DNA from: Deltaproteobacteria bacterium RBG_13_52_11 | GTDB lineage: Bacteria > Desulfobacterota > B13-G15 > RBG-16-54-18 | NCBI GenBank assembly: GCA_001797745.1 | Contig: MGQF01000075.1 | Span: forward strand, 13,119 to 25,650 | Reading direction: 5' to 3' | Length of the DNA stretch: 12,532 bases | Part shown: positions 1 to 7,429 of the stretch, one piece after another | Numbering within the stretch: the stretch's first letter is position 1 | How the letters are laid out: every line of letters starts with the position of its first letter | Notes under the pieces: generated by a model | Database searches by the model: none | Told to the model about the DNA's origin: nothing | The model's input: only the letters and a program-made list of their open reading frames with translations | Position numbers and translations under genes: made by a program

Positions 1-2050
1 GGGAGACAAACCTCAGATCTTCCAAGGGGGCCTTGACCCGTATGCCACCTATAGATACCTCTGCTCGGGGAGGATCATGGAAAATGCCCTTTACCACCCC
101 CTCTTTGCCCAAGGTTATGACCTCCACCCAATCACCCTCGCGGAACTCCCCGCCCCCACCGCGAGGCCTCGCCTTGGGGAAGTGCTCCATGAAGTCCTCT
201 CTGATCCGTTTGGCCTCCCCCTTTAACTCCGGCACCCTTTCTTTCCCTTCCTCGGCCTTCTTCAAGACCGTCCTGAGACGAGCATCTAAGGAATGAATGA
301 TCCTTTTACCATCTTCCTCAGTTCTCTCGATGATCTTTGTCTTTCTCTTCCGGATCTCTTCGGCAGCACGGCGTAGCCGATCCCGATGCTGCACAGCCGC
401 CTCTTTTGCCAGGGTCGCCTCCGCCCGCTCTCTCTCTAGATCATGGTGCAGGCGCTCCATCCTCCCCATAAGCTCTTCCAGTTGGCCGTGGACCGCATCC
501 TGATAACCCCGGGCACCATCCAAGACCTCTTTCTTGAGGCCCAATCTCTGAGCGATGAGGAAGGTCTGACTCATCCCCGGTCTCCCGTAGAGGAGGCGAT
601 AGGTGGGTTTGAGGGTCTCCTGGTCAAAATCCACAGCCACGTTTGCCACTGCCTCATGGCGATATGCATAGTCCTTCAAGGGGTTGAAGTGACTGGTGAC
701 CACAGCATATCCGCCTTTCTGTCTGATGTAATCCAAAAGCCCCATGGCCAGGGCCGCTCCCTGGGAGTACTCTGTTCCGACCCCGATTTCGTCTATGAGC
801 AGGAGGGAAGTATCGTCAATCTCATCCACGATACGATTCAGCCACAGGACAAAGGATGAGAAGGTACTGAGATGTTCCTGGAGATTCTGTTCATCCCCGA
901 TATAGGCGAATATGTCTTGGAAGAGGTTTACCTCACTGTCCGAAGCAGTAGGGATGTGCAATCCCGCCTGTGCCATCAGAGACAGAAGGCCGAGGGTCTT
1001 CAGCGCGACGGTCTTCCCTCCTGTATTGGCCCCACTGATCACAAGGATCCTCTGGCCATGGTCCAGGTGTATATCAATGGGAACTACCTCGTCTCCCCTG
1101 CCCTCTCTCTGGGCCTGGATCAGGAAGGGGTGCCGCGCGGCCATCATCCGCACCCTGCCCTTGGTGTTTAAGGCGGGCTGAATGCCATTCAGATATATAC
1201 TCATTCTGGCCTTGGCATAGATGGCATCCACCCTACCCTGCAGGGCCACGTCGTGGAGGAGCTCCTCTCGGCGCTCTTGTACCAGAGCGGTTAACCTCCT
1301 GAGGATCTTTTCCTCCTCCTCCCTCTCTTCTCTCACCAGGACATTTAACTCATTGTTGAGTTCCACCACCTCCATGGGCTCCATATAAAGGCTCGCCCGA
1401 GACTGGGAGTAGTCGTGCACGATCCCCTTGACCCTCCCCTTATAATCGGCCCTGATCAGGATCACCGAGCGGCCATTCCGCTGAGTGATCACCTCGTCTT
1501 GGAGGGCTTCCTGTAACTCCTTGCGGCGCAAAAGGGCCTCTAACCTTTCTTGAATCACCCCCCTCACCCTCTTTATCTCGCCCCTGACCTCTTTCAGTTG
1601 GGGGCTGGCATCATCGTATATCTCACCCCCCGGGCCAATGGCTCGCTCAATCTCTTGGACCAGTTGTCCAGGGGCGGAGAATGCTCCCCCTATCTCCTTC
1701 AGCGGGGCAAAACGTTCATCCAGTTCTCGGAAAAAGCGTTTTAGAGAACTGGACGCCCGAACAGAAGCAGCAACTGCCAAGAGCTCTTGTGGTGGGAGTG
1801 TCGCCCCCAAAATCCGAGTACGCTGGAGGATGGGTTCAATGTCCGCCATCCCGTGTAAGGGCAGATCCGCACCACCCTCCAGGATCTCCTTGAGAGCCGT
1901 CACCTCTGCCAGAAGATCCCCTACCTGCTGGGGATCAGTGAGGGGACGGACCTTCTCACATTCTCTTCTGCCCAGTTCAGAAGAGGCAAAACCCTTGAGG
2001 AAGCTCACTATCTCGTCATACTCCAGCGAAGAGAGCGTGTGGGCATCCAT
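1..2050 (-). CDS. mutS2: Endonuclease MutS2, C-terminus beyond window edge
   Basis: MutS2 is a MutS-family ATPase that binds branched DNA or collided ribosomes; the full-length protein (about 780 residues) ends in a KOW/Smr region. Here 683 codons are read from ATG at 2050 down to base 1 without a stop. The N-terminus MDAHTLSSLEYDEIVSFL is the usual MutS2 opening. The core/clamp region follows, then Walker A GANTGGKT (residues 340-347), the STFSSF signature (about 396) and Walker B LLLIDE (D420, E421). A long charged coiled coil follows (about 510-600), then the beta-strand segment before Smr. The Smr nuclease domain would lie outside the window, so its presence cannot be judged. An in-frame TTG at 2068 is an alternative start; neither start has a strong ribosome binding site. 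It lies 117 bp downstream of yqeY on the same strand, so the two may be co-transcribed. Confidence 0.96.
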   Translation of the reverse strand, partial: MDAHTLSSLEYDEIVSFLKGFASSELGRRECEKVRPLTDPQQVGDLLAEVTALKEILEGGADLPLHGMADIEPILQRTRILGATLPPQELLAVAASVRASSSLKRFFRELDERFAPLKEIGGAFSAPGQLVQEIERAIGPGGEIYDDASPQLKEVRGEIKRVRGVIQERLEALLRRKELQEALQDEVITQRNGRSVILIRADYKGRVKGIVHDYSQSRASLYMEPMEVVELNNELNVLVREEREEEEKILRRLTALVQERREELLHDVALQGRVDAIYAKARMSIYLNGIQPALNTKGRVRMMAARHPFLIQAQREGRGDEVVPIDIHLDHGQRILVISGANTGGKTVALKTLGLLSLMAQAGLHIPTASDSEVNLFQDIFAYIGDEQNLQEHLSTFSSFVLWLNRIVDEIDDTSLLLIDEIGVGTEYSQGAALAMGLLDYIRQKGGYAVVTSHFNPLKDYAYRHEAVANVAVDFDQETLKPTYRLLYGRPGMSQTFLIAQRLGLKKEVLDGARGYQDAVHGQLEELMGRMERLHHDLERERAEATLAKEAAVQHRDRLRRAAEEIRKRKTKIIERTEEDGKRIIHSLDARLRTVLKKAEEGKERVPELKGEAKRIREDFMEHFPKARPRGGGGEFREGDWVEVITLGKEGVVKGIFHDPPRAEVSIGGIRVKAPLEDLRFVS

Positions 2051-2122
2051 CTCTTGAACGATTTCCAACGGGATATGAGGTGCTACCCCCTCAGCGAATT
2101 AGGTGCTGCTTACCTTCAGTTG

Positions 2123-2134
2123 AATCACGTGATT
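2123..2134. other. 12-bp perfect palindrome between yqeY and mutS2
   Basis: AATCACGTGATT is a perfect palindrome in the 117-bp gap upstream of mutS2. It could be an operator or a chance dyad. A second short palindrome, GGAGGCCTCC (2155-2164), lies just beyond the yqeY stop. No convincing mutS2 promoter is seen next to either. Confidence 0.3.
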
Positions 2135-2167
2135 GGATTACAGTGAGCGAGACCGGAGGCCTCCTAA

Positions 2168-2614
2168 TTACACCGAAAACCTCTTGCGAACCAGTTCGTT
2201 GACCACCTTTCCTTCAGCCCTGCCAGCAATGCGGGGCATCAGGATCTTCATCACCTTTCCCATGTCTTTAGGTGTAGAGGCCTCTGCCTCCTCCCACGCC
2301 TTGGAGATTTCTACCTCTAGTTCTTCAGGGGTGAGTTGTTGGGGTAAAAAAGTCTGGAGGACTTCTATTTCCTTCTCCTCTTTGGCCACCAGGTCGCTCC
2401 TCTGGCCAGCCTTAAACTGTTCTATGGATTCCTTGCCCTTTTTTATTAATCCCGAGATTACCTGGATTGCTTCCTCCTCGGACACGTTCCTCCGAAGCTC
2501 TTTCTCCTTGTTCTGTACGGCTGCCAGGGCTAATCGAATGATCGAAAGTTTCAGTCTGTCCTTTTCTTTGGCGGCACTCCTCATCTCCTCCATTAATCTC
2601 TCTTTAATCCCCAC
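2168..2614 (-). CDS. yqeY: GatB/YqeY domain protein
   Basis: A 148-residue protein of the YqeY family, which resembles the C-terminal tRNA-binding domain of GatB. The family usual length is 147-150, so this is complete. The start MGIKERLMEEM matches the family opening (M-S-L-K-E-R-I), which favours the GTG codon at 2614 over the internal ATGs. Family hallmarks seen: KDRLKLSIIRLALAAVQNKE (residues 18-37), the helix with FLPQQLTPEE, and the C-terminal stretch KDMGKVMKILMPRIAGRAEG. The exact biochemical role of free-standing YqeY is unsettled; a tRNA-related function is inferred from GatB homology. The gene has its own promoter (2654-2681) and precedes mutS2. Other deltaproteobacteria often have a CvpA-type gene in this neighbourhood; none is seen here. 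Confidence 0.95.
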   Translation of the reverse strand: MGIKERLMEEMRSAAKEKDRLKLSIIRLALAAVQNKEKELRRNVSEEEAIQVISGLIKKGKESIEQFKAGQRSDLVAKEEKEIEVLQTFLPQQLTPEELEVEISKAWEEAEASTPKDMGKVMKILMPRIAGRAEGKVVNELVRKRFSV

Positions 2615-2653
2615 ACATACCCCGCTAAAAAACCCTGTTTATCTAAACATTTA

Positions 2654-2681
2654 AATATAACATCATCTAACAAAAAGTCAA
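2654..2681 (-). promoter_or_regulatory. Sigma70-type promoter for yqeY(-mutS2)
   Basis: Reading the minus strand, TTGACT (2681-2676) is followed after 16 bp by TATATT (2659-2654), about 40 bp upstream of the yqeY GTG. Both boxes are 5/6 matches to consensus, and the position and orientation fit. Confidence 0.6.
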
Positions 2682-2974
2682 GAAATTTGTTCGGCTTTTC
2701 AGAGCCGCCAGCTCCCCATCTAACCCCCGACAAAGCAGATCAACAAGAAAAACCCTCCCACGCACCTGCCCCACCCCCTTGAGTACTATAGAAATCAATC
2801 ACCTCTTCGCTCCCCTCAGCGATAATCCCCAAAGGTTCCGTCTTACCGCGACCTTGCCTCTCACCGAAGCACCTCCCTTTTCCTGTATGTCAACTCAACC
2901 GCCTACGAGGAAAGGGTTTCCTCTTTCTCTCCTGGCATAAAAGATGATACGCTCCTTGAAAAACCTAATAATAG
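2682..2974. other. Divergent intergenic region, no gene assigned
   Basis: This is most of the 481-bp gap between yqeY (minus) and the PilZ gene (plus). It contains a small inverted repeat, CGGCT/AGCCG with a 6-nt loop (2692-2707). On the minus strand at about 2690-2895, several short overlapping reading frames look protein-like but are broken by stops, for example one containing GVGQVRGRVFLVDLLCRG and, in a neighbouring frame, GIIAEGSEEVIDFYSTQ. I cannot assign them to a family. A decayed gene or a chance effect is equally possible. Confidence 0.35.
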
Positions 2975-3002
2975 TTGACAGCAAGGAGAAAAAACGATAC
3001 CG
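2975..3002 (+). promoter_or_regulatory. Promoter-like TTGACA element upstream of PilZ gene
   Basis: A perfect -35-like TTGACA (2975-2980) is followed by GCAAGGAGAAAAAAC and then GATACC. A 17-bp spacer would place the -10 at TACCGT, which is weak. The same layout (TTGAC, then T or A, G, 13-14 nt, GATA or AATA) recurs at 3513, 4894 and 7430. About 95 bp of leader would precede the PilZ start. Confidence 0.35.
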
Positions 3003-3095
3003 TTCGAAGGTAAGTTGCGGAAAGCAAAGCAGATATCCTCATGGCCCTTCTGAACCCAAAAGTAATATGGCTAATAAGTAAAGAGATGAGGGCTT

Positions 3096-3509
3096 ATGAT
3101 TTACGAGGGAAAAGAGAGAAGAAGGTTTCAACGCATCTTTTTCTCTCTTGAAGAGGGGGTGAAGGGCACCTTTGCCTTTTCAGACCTTCAAAAAGGTGTA
3201 CTAACGGCACGTATCATCAATGTGAGCGAAGACGGTTTGGGCTTAACTATAAGTAAAGATGAGAAAAAAAGAATAGATAAAGGAGATCATTTAATCCTTT
3301 CCCACATCACAGGGATAAAAGGTTTAGAGTCCCTCATCAATGTCGAGGCGGAAATTAAGTGGATTCTGGACTATCCGGCATTGGACCGTATTGGTATCGG
3401 CTGCGAGATCCTCAATCCTCCTGAAGCTGTTAGAAAAAAAATCCGGACGTTTATCGATTCTTTATCTATGGAGAAATGTGGAAGGCCACCAGAAGGACAG
3501 ACCAGCTAA
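3096..3509 (+). CDS. PilZ domain protein (c-di-GMP receptor)
   Basis: A 137-residue stand-alone PilZ domain, cytoplasmic, with no signal peptide or membrane segment. The two c-di-GMP contact motifs are visible: RxxxR at R9-R13 (within RRRFQR) and N42-x-S44-x-x-G47 in NVSEDG. Asn stands in place of the more usual Asp, a common and tolerated variant. The middle is beta-rich (INVEAEIKWILDY) with GIGCEIL near the end of the barrel, then a C-terminal helix (PEAVRKKIRTFIDSL). Such proteins bind c-di-GMP and modulate a partner, often in motility, exopolysaccharide or surface behaviour; no partner is identifiable here. The start ATG has GAGG a few bases upstream. It is transcribed away from yqeY. Confidence 0.85.
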   Translation: MIYEGKERRRFQRIFFSLEEGVKGTFAFSDLQKGVLTARIINVSEDGLGLTISKDEKKRIDKGDHLILSHITGIKGLESLINVEAEIKWILDYPALDRIGIGCEILNPPEAVRKKIRTFIDSLSMEKCGRPPEGQTS

Positions 3510-3845
3510 CTCTTGACTGTCGGAGAGAAACCAATAGGCCGTGGATAGACATTTCTTGACGGTCCATAGATGCCCTGATATCTTCCAGCAGAACATAAAA
3601 ACCAAGCAAATCAATTTCATCCGACAAAACCGACAAAAAATGTATCCGTGCATATCCATACCGGCACCTTGACTTTTCACATTGGAACCATATCCTTATT
3701 AATTAAGGAACTGTAACAGCCATTTTTCGAGACTCCGATCAGAAAGTGGAGAAAAATTTTGTGGAAGATAACTACGCTGTCCTCGGACCTCCTGACAGCC
3801 CGAATAAGGCCATTGCTCATGAATACATAGACAGGCTTAAAGAGT
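3510..3845 (+). other. Gap between PilZ gene and signal peptidase
   Basis: A 336-bp gap. It begins with a TTGACTG element (3513-3519) of the recurring type, carries a tandem 9-mer CCGACAAAA (3621-3638), and has a plausible promoter (3669-3696). A short reading frame starting at GTG 3746 or 3761 encodes protein-like residues (NYAVLGPPDSPNKAIAHEY) but then runs into lepB in another frame, so it is not called as a gene. No structured RNA is recognised. Confidence 0.4.
3669..3696 (+). promoter_or_regulatory. Candidate promoter for the lepB-like/NTF2-like pair
   Basis: TTGACT (3669-3674), 16-bp spacer, TATCCT (3691-3696). This is the best sigma70-like pair upstream of the signal peptidase gene and gives a leader of about 140 nt. 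Confidence 0.45.
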
Positions 3846-4346
3846 ATGGTTGCGCATCCACGAATCCGCCAATTCTTTTTTCCGTCTTTAACACCGCAGT
3901 TCCTCATACGTGCTTCACTGGTTGCCCTCTGTGCATATCTCTTTTTCGGCTCTATCTGCATTCCCATGCGCATCAAGGGATACAGTATGGAGCCCACTTA
4001 TCACAATGGGACGATCAATTTCTGCTGGAGGTTGCAGTACCTCTTTTCCGAGCCCACAAGAGGCGATGTAGTCATGGTCCGCCTTGCCGGGAACAAGGTA
4101 GTGCTTCTCAAGCGTGTTGTCGCCGTGGAGGGAGAACAGGTTGAATTCCGTGGCGGAAAACTATTGGTTGACGGAAATACAATCGATGAGCCGTATGTCC
4201 AATACCCCTGTGACTGGAATCTCCCTCCCCGACAGGTTGCGCAAGGTTGCGTCTATGTGGTGGGGGACAATCGGAAGGAGCCAATGGAGAGGCATAATTT
4301 TGGACAAACGTCCATCAAGCGTATCATCGGAGTACCGCTATGGTAA
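3846..4346 (+). CDS. lepB: Signal peptidase I (S26 family), atypical box E
   Basis: A 166-residue type I signal peptidase, which removes signal peptides from exported proteins at the outer face of the inner membrane. One N-terminal membrane anchor is visible (about residues 19-40). Box B is GYSMEPT with the catalytic Ser47. Box D is LLKRVVAVEGE with the catalytic base Lys89 followed by Arg90. Box E begins GDNR (140-143). The protein is short compared with E. coli LepB (324) and close to Gram-positive-type sizes. Oddity: the usual SxDSRxxG after GDNR is replaced by PMERHNFG, so the conserved Ser and Asp are absent while the terminal FG is kept. It ends IIGVPLW. It is probably a second, specialised S26 peptidase rather than the housekeeping LepB, though the main gene could be elsewhere. 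Its last codons overlap the start of the next gene, suggesting translational coupling. Confidence 0.88.
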   Translation: MVAHPRIRQFFFPSLTPQFLIRASLVALCAYLFFGSICIPMRIKGYSMEPTYHNGTINFCWRLQYLFSEPTRGDVVMVRLAGNKVVLLKRVVAVEGEQVEFRGGKLLVDGNTIDEPYVQYPCDWNLPPRQVAQGCVYVVGDNRKEPMERHNFGQTSIKRIIGVPLW

Positions 4347-4837
4347 AAATTAAATACATCGTCATTGCCGCAGTGGTGATACTCGGGATAGTGGCTGTGC
4401 GACACTTCCTGCAAACTGAAGAGAAAAAGGTACGGAAGCAGTTTGAATTACTCTCAGAATGGGTGTCAAAGGGACCTGGCGAATCGGTCTTAACAACATC
4501 ATATAAAATCCAACACATAGCCACGCTATTCGTTAAACCCTGCGTATTTAAAGCCGACATTATCGCCTTTACCGGTAGCTATACACCTGAGGAAATAGCG
4601 GGCTTTGCGGGCCGCAGCCGTTTTTACCTTGCTGACCTTTCCCTGAAATTCTATGATCTCAACATCGAATTTCCGGAACAGGCTATGGCGCAGGTCACGT
4701 TAACGGCCAAGCTAATTGGTAAGACTAAAAGTGGAGAATATATCGATGCAACCCACGAACTCAAAACTCTCTTAACGAACCCCGAAGGTACATGGCTTTT
4801 CAGTCATGTTGAGGTGGTGGAGGTCCTACAAAAATAG
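4340..4837 (+). CDS. Membrane-anchored NTF2-like protein
   Basis: A 165-residue protein. Residues about 5-22 (IKYIVIAAVVILGIVAV) form an uncleaved signal-anchor or signal peptide, so the rest is probably periplasmic. The remainder has the alternating helix/strand pattern of an NTF2/SnoaL-like cone fold: an amphipathic helix (KKVRKQFELLSEWVSK), a middle helical region, then long strands (FYDLNIEFPEQAMAQVTLTA, ending TWLFSHVEVVEVLQK). No catalytic residues can be assigned. Its ATG lies inside the last codons of the signal peptidase gene (7-bp overlap), so the two are very likely co-expressed. Whether it is a substrate, partner or bystander of the peptidase is unknown. The family call rests on fold pattern and on recollection of this pairing in related genomes, not on a search. 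Confidence 0.65.
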   Translation: MVKIKYIVIAAVVILGIVAVRHFLQTEEKKVRKQFELLSEWVSKGPGESVLTTSYKIQHIATLFVKPCVFKADIIAFTGSYTPEEIAGFAGRSRFYLADLSLKFYDLNIEFPEQAMAQVTLTAKLIGKTKSGEYIDATHELKTLLTNPEGTWLFSHVEVVEVLQK

Positions 4838-4853
4838 CACGACCTTATCGTGC
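4837..4853 (+). terminator. Short hairpin after the NTF2-like gene
   Basis: GCACGA and TCGTGC form a perfect 6-bp stem with a 5-nt loop directly after the stop codon. Only CCTT follows, so a true intrinsic terminator is uncertain. Confidence 0.35.
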
Positions 4854-4893
4854 CCTTCGTGATCAATGAACATCCTTTATAGACTAACTCTGG

Positions 4894-4932
4894 TTGACTG
4901 AGTGGGGTGAATCCGATAGACTTTAAAAAGTC
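4894..4932 (+). promoter_or_regulatory. Candidate promoter with overlapping dyad, upstream of SPFH gene
   Basis: TTGACT (4894-4899), 17-bp spacer, TAGACT (4917-4922). A perfect inverted repeat GACTTT-AA-AAAGTC (4919-4932) overlaps the -10, where a repressor could act. The leader to the ATG at 5041 would be about 110 nt. The element shares the TTGACTG-N14-GATA layout seen at 2975 and 7430. Confidence 0.45.
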
Positions 4933-5040
4933 GTAACTGAGTTTTTATTGATCGATGCCTTGCGGGTATGGAAAGCAGTGCGGAAAAATCGCTATCCACC
5001 AGAATCGGTACATACCATATTTGTTAATAAGGAGGTAACC

Positions 5041-6162
5041 ATGGGCAAAGATAACGTCGTTTTTTTGGAGGTCATAGAATGGTTTGATGAAACCGGTCAA
5101 GAACTGGTGCACCGGATACCGGAAAAAGGATCGGGGGAGATTAAATTAGGGGCGCAGCTCATTGTCCGCGAGAGTCAGGCCGCTGTCTTGTTTTATAAAG
5201 GCAAGGCCTGCGATGCCTTCGTACCCGGCCGCCACACACTGGCAACGGCCAACATTCCAGTCCTGACTAAAATTCTGGCCATGCCCTGGGCCATGACCAG
5301 TCCGCTCCGCGCCGAGGTATATATCGTCAACATGAAGGTCTTCCCCAACCTTAAATGGGGCACCAGGGATCCGGTGGCCTTCAAGGACGCAGATCTTGGT
5401 CTGATTCGCCTCCGGGCCCATGGTATATTTAACATTCAGATAGTCCAACCAGTTCTCTTTATCAACACCCTTGTCGGAACAATGGGGATATTCACCACTG
5501 AGGAAATCGAGGAATATCTTAAACGTGTTATTGTCTCACGCTTTAACGACCACTTGGGCGAGCACTTAGACAGCCTCTTCAATCTACCAGGGCGATATGA
5601 CGAACTTTCTGAAGGTTTACAAAAACGTCTGCAAAATGACTTCAGCCGCTTCGGTATCGGCTTGGAACATCTGTACATCACCTCTATCACCCCCCCGCCT
5701 GAAGTCGAACAGGCCATTGATGATAAGAGCCGTCTCGGCATCCTTCAGGATCTGGATAGGTTAATCAAGATGAAGGCCGCCATGGCTATGGAAAAGGCCG
5801 CAGGGTCGACCGCCGCAGCTGGTTCGGGTATGGGTATGGGCATGGGGCTCATGATACCGGCAATGTTTGCCGAGGCGTTACGGCCCCAGACGGGGGGCCC
5901 TGCACCTCAACAAGCGAGCTGCCCGGACTGCAAAAATCCTATTCCCGAGGACGCAAGATTCTGCCCCCATTGCGGTCACCACCAGCTGATCTTCCACCAA
6001 TGCTACAACTGCGGTAAGAATATGGCACCGAATGCCCAATTCTGCCCTAAGTGTGGACATCCGGCAGATAAGAAACCGACGCCCAAGGCATGTCCTCGCT
6101 GCAAGGCAAAAAATCTGCCTGACTCAATCTTCTGCAATCTGTGCGGGGAAAAGCTAGGATAG
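5041..6162 (+). CDS. SPFH/band-7 protein with three C-terminal zinc ribbons (COG4260, YdjI type)
   Basis: A 373-residue protein. ATG at 5041 is chosen because TAAGGAGGT (5028-5036) lies just upstream; the frame stays open upstream to a TTG at 4948, but that has no such site. Residues about 1-250 form the SPFH domain of the stomatin/prohibitin-like, 'virion core protein'-annotated COG4260 group. Seen: FLEVIEWFDE, KLGAQLIVRESQAAVLFYKG, FVPGRHTL, FPNLKWGTRDPVAFKD, then amphipathic helices (about 195-235). A Gly-Met-rich linker (about 260-270) follows. Then come three paired CxxC units: C294/C297 with C308/C311, C321/C324 with C335/C338, and C351/C354 with C365/C368. There is no transmembrane helix, so any membrane association is peripheral or via a partner. 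Bacillus YdjI has the same SPFH-plus-ribbon plan and belongs to a PspA-containing membrane-stress operon; a similar scaffold role is inferred. The next gene begins immediately after the stop codon. Confidence 0.88.
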   Translation: MGKDNVVFLEVIEWFDETGQELVHRIPEKGSGEIKLGAQLIVRESQAAVLFYKGKACDAFVPGRHTLATANIPVLTKILAMPWAMTSPLRAEVYIVNMKVFPNLKWGTRDPVAFKDADLGLIRLRAHGIFNIQIVQPVLFINTLVGTMGIFTTEEIEEYLKRVIVSRFNDHLGEHLDSLFNLPGRYDELSEGLQKRLQNDFSRFGIGLEHLYITSITPPPEVEQAIDDKSRLGILQDLDRLIKMKAAMAMEKAAGSTAAAGSGMGMGMGLMIPAMFAEALRPQTGGPAPQQASCPDCKNPIPEDARFCPHCGHHQLIFHQCYNCGKNMAPNAQFCPKCGHPADKKPTPKACPRCKAKNLPDSIFCNLCGEKLG

Positions 6163-7389
6163 ATGGGCTTTACCGTTGAGCAAGAGTGCCCACAGTGCGG
6201 TGCGCCCATCGATCTGGACGAAACTGATCGTCTGATCCTCTGCCCCTATTGCCATGTCAAGAACTACCTCTTTACCCAGGATTACTTTCGCTTTGTCTTG
6301 CCCCACAAGGCACCCAACCAAGATATCATCTATGCACCGTATATGCGCTTTAAGGGTGAAGTATATCTCTGCGAGGGGGCAACAATCGGCCATAGCATTG
6401 TGGATATCACCTATCAAGGTACGATCTTTAAGCAGCTACCTATCTCACTGGGGCTCAGGCCGCAGGCCATGAAGATGAAATTCGTCACCCCGGACGTGCA
6501 TGGTTCCTTTCTCAAGTGCTCTCTCAGGCCTCTCGATGTGCTGGCCAACGTGGGGAAGCGTACCTCATTTTTTTCCCCTGGAAGGATTTTCCACCGCGCC
6601 TATATCGGGGAGGCCTTCAGCCTTATCTTCCTGCCCCTCTTTGTGCAAGGAGGCAGGGTTTTTGACGCTGTGATAAACAAACCTATCACCGCGTTGCCCA
6701 ATGGCGAAGACATCTTTCCCCTGGCCAGCGAAGAAGATTCCTCATGGCGGATCACCTTTATGGCCACCATATGCCCACAGTGCGGTTGGGATCTGGATGG
6801 TGAAAGTGACAGCGTGGTCCTGAACTGCGGCAACTGTGACACGGCCTGGGAGGCGTCGGAGGGTAGGCTTGTTCAGGTAGACTTCAGTGTCGTGCCAGGC
6901 AAGGGGAACAATGTGAAATATTTACCCTTCTGGAAGATAGCCGTGCGGGATGAAGGGCTGGGTATCAACACCTATGCCGATTTTATCCGGATCACACAAC
7001 TGCCCACGTTGATGCAGAGAGACTGGGACAACAAAGAACTATCTTTCTGGATCCCGGCCTTCAAAATTCGGCCCAAGGTCTTCTTGCGCCTGGCCAGGGA
7101 GATCACCATCCTTCAGCAAGACTTTGCGATGGGGGAGCCAATCCCCAAAAAGACTTTCTACCCGGTTACGCTACCAAAAGGCGAGGCCGCCCAGAGCTTG
7201 AAAGTCACCCTGGCCAGTTCTGTCATGGCCAAAAAAGAATTTTTCCCCCTGCTTCCCCAGGTCAACTTTACCATTATGAAATTCAATCTGATCCACCTCC
7301 CTTTCAGGTCTATGGGGCTCGATATGATCCAGGAGGACATGGGAATCAGTATCAACAAAAATGCCTTGAAGTACGGCCGTTATCTCTAA
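6163..7389 (+). CDS. Zinc-ribbon protein with internal duplication, partner of SPFH protein
   Basis: A 408-residue soluble protein of unknown function; no signal peptide or transmembrane helix is evident. Two zinc ribbons are seen: C9/C12 with C27/C30 at the N-terminus and C204/C207 with C222/C225 in the middle. Each opens with CPQCG and is followed by a similar order of elements: a YAPYMRFKGEV-like strand (first half) against YLPFWKIAV (second half), then LGLRPQAMKMKFV against AFKIRPKVFLRL. This suggests two copies of one ribbon-plus-module unit fused in tandem. The ATG at 6163 abuts the TAG of the SPFH gene with AGGAT upstream, so translational coupling is likely. The shared zinc ribbons and tight linkage suggest a complex with the SPFH protein. 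In the Bacillus ydj locus the neighbouring zinc-ribbon protein (YdjG) has membrane segments; this one does not, so equivalence is not claimed. Confidence 0.75.
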   Translation: MGFTVEQECPQCGAPIDLDETDRLILCPYCHVKNYLFTQDYFRFVLPHKAPNQDIIYAPYMRFKGEVYLCEGATIGHSIVDITYQGTIFKQLPISLGLRPQAMKMKFVTPDVHGSFLKCSLRPLDVLANVGKRTSFFSPGRIFHRAYIGEAFSLIFLPLFVQGGRVFDAVINKPITALPNGEDIFPLASEEDSSWRITFMATICPQCGWDLDGESDSVVLNCGNCDTAWEASEGRLVQVDFSVVPGKGNNVKYLPFWKIAVRDEGLGINTYADFIRITQLPTLMQRDWDNKELSFWIPAFKIRPKVFLRLAREITILQQDFAMGEPIPKKTFYPVTLPKGEAAQSLKVTLASSVMAKKEFFPLLPQVNFTIMKFNLIHLPFRSMGLDMIQEDMGISINKNALKYGRYL

Positions 7390-7395
7390 GCAATG

Positions 7396-7417
7396 GCGCC
7401 TTGGATTGAGGCGCTTT
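7396..7417 (+). terminator. Hairpin after the zinc-ribbon gene
   Basis: GCGCCT and AGGCGC form a perfect 6-bp stem with a 7-nt loop, six bases after the stop codon and followed by only TTT. It is at best a weak intrinsic terminator for the SPFH/zinc-ribbon pair. Confidence 0.4.
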
Positions 7418-7429
7418 CATATGTAACAC

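Noticed and set aside
1638..2057. Plus-strand frames of 70-139 codons over 1-2050
   Set aside because: All are antisense to mutS2, which has complete Walker motifs and family-typical sequence on the minus strand.
3000..3095. Possible c-di-GMP (GEMM) riboswitch upstream of the PilZ gene, suggested by GCAAAGC at about 3028
   Set aside because: Only the GCAAAGC core resembles the consensus. The GGCAAACC segment and the tetraloop/receptor helices could not be placed.
3746..4144. Plus-strand open frame of 132 codons beginning before lepB
   Set aside because: The first 35 residues look protein-like, but from 3846 on it is an out-of-frame shadow of the signal peptidase. A separate gene would have to overlap 300 bp of a well-supported CDS.
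4948..5040. 31-residue N-terminal extension of the SPFH protein from TTG 4948
   Set aside because: A near-perfect ribosome binding site directly precedes ATG 5041, and family members begin close to the FLEVIEW segment.
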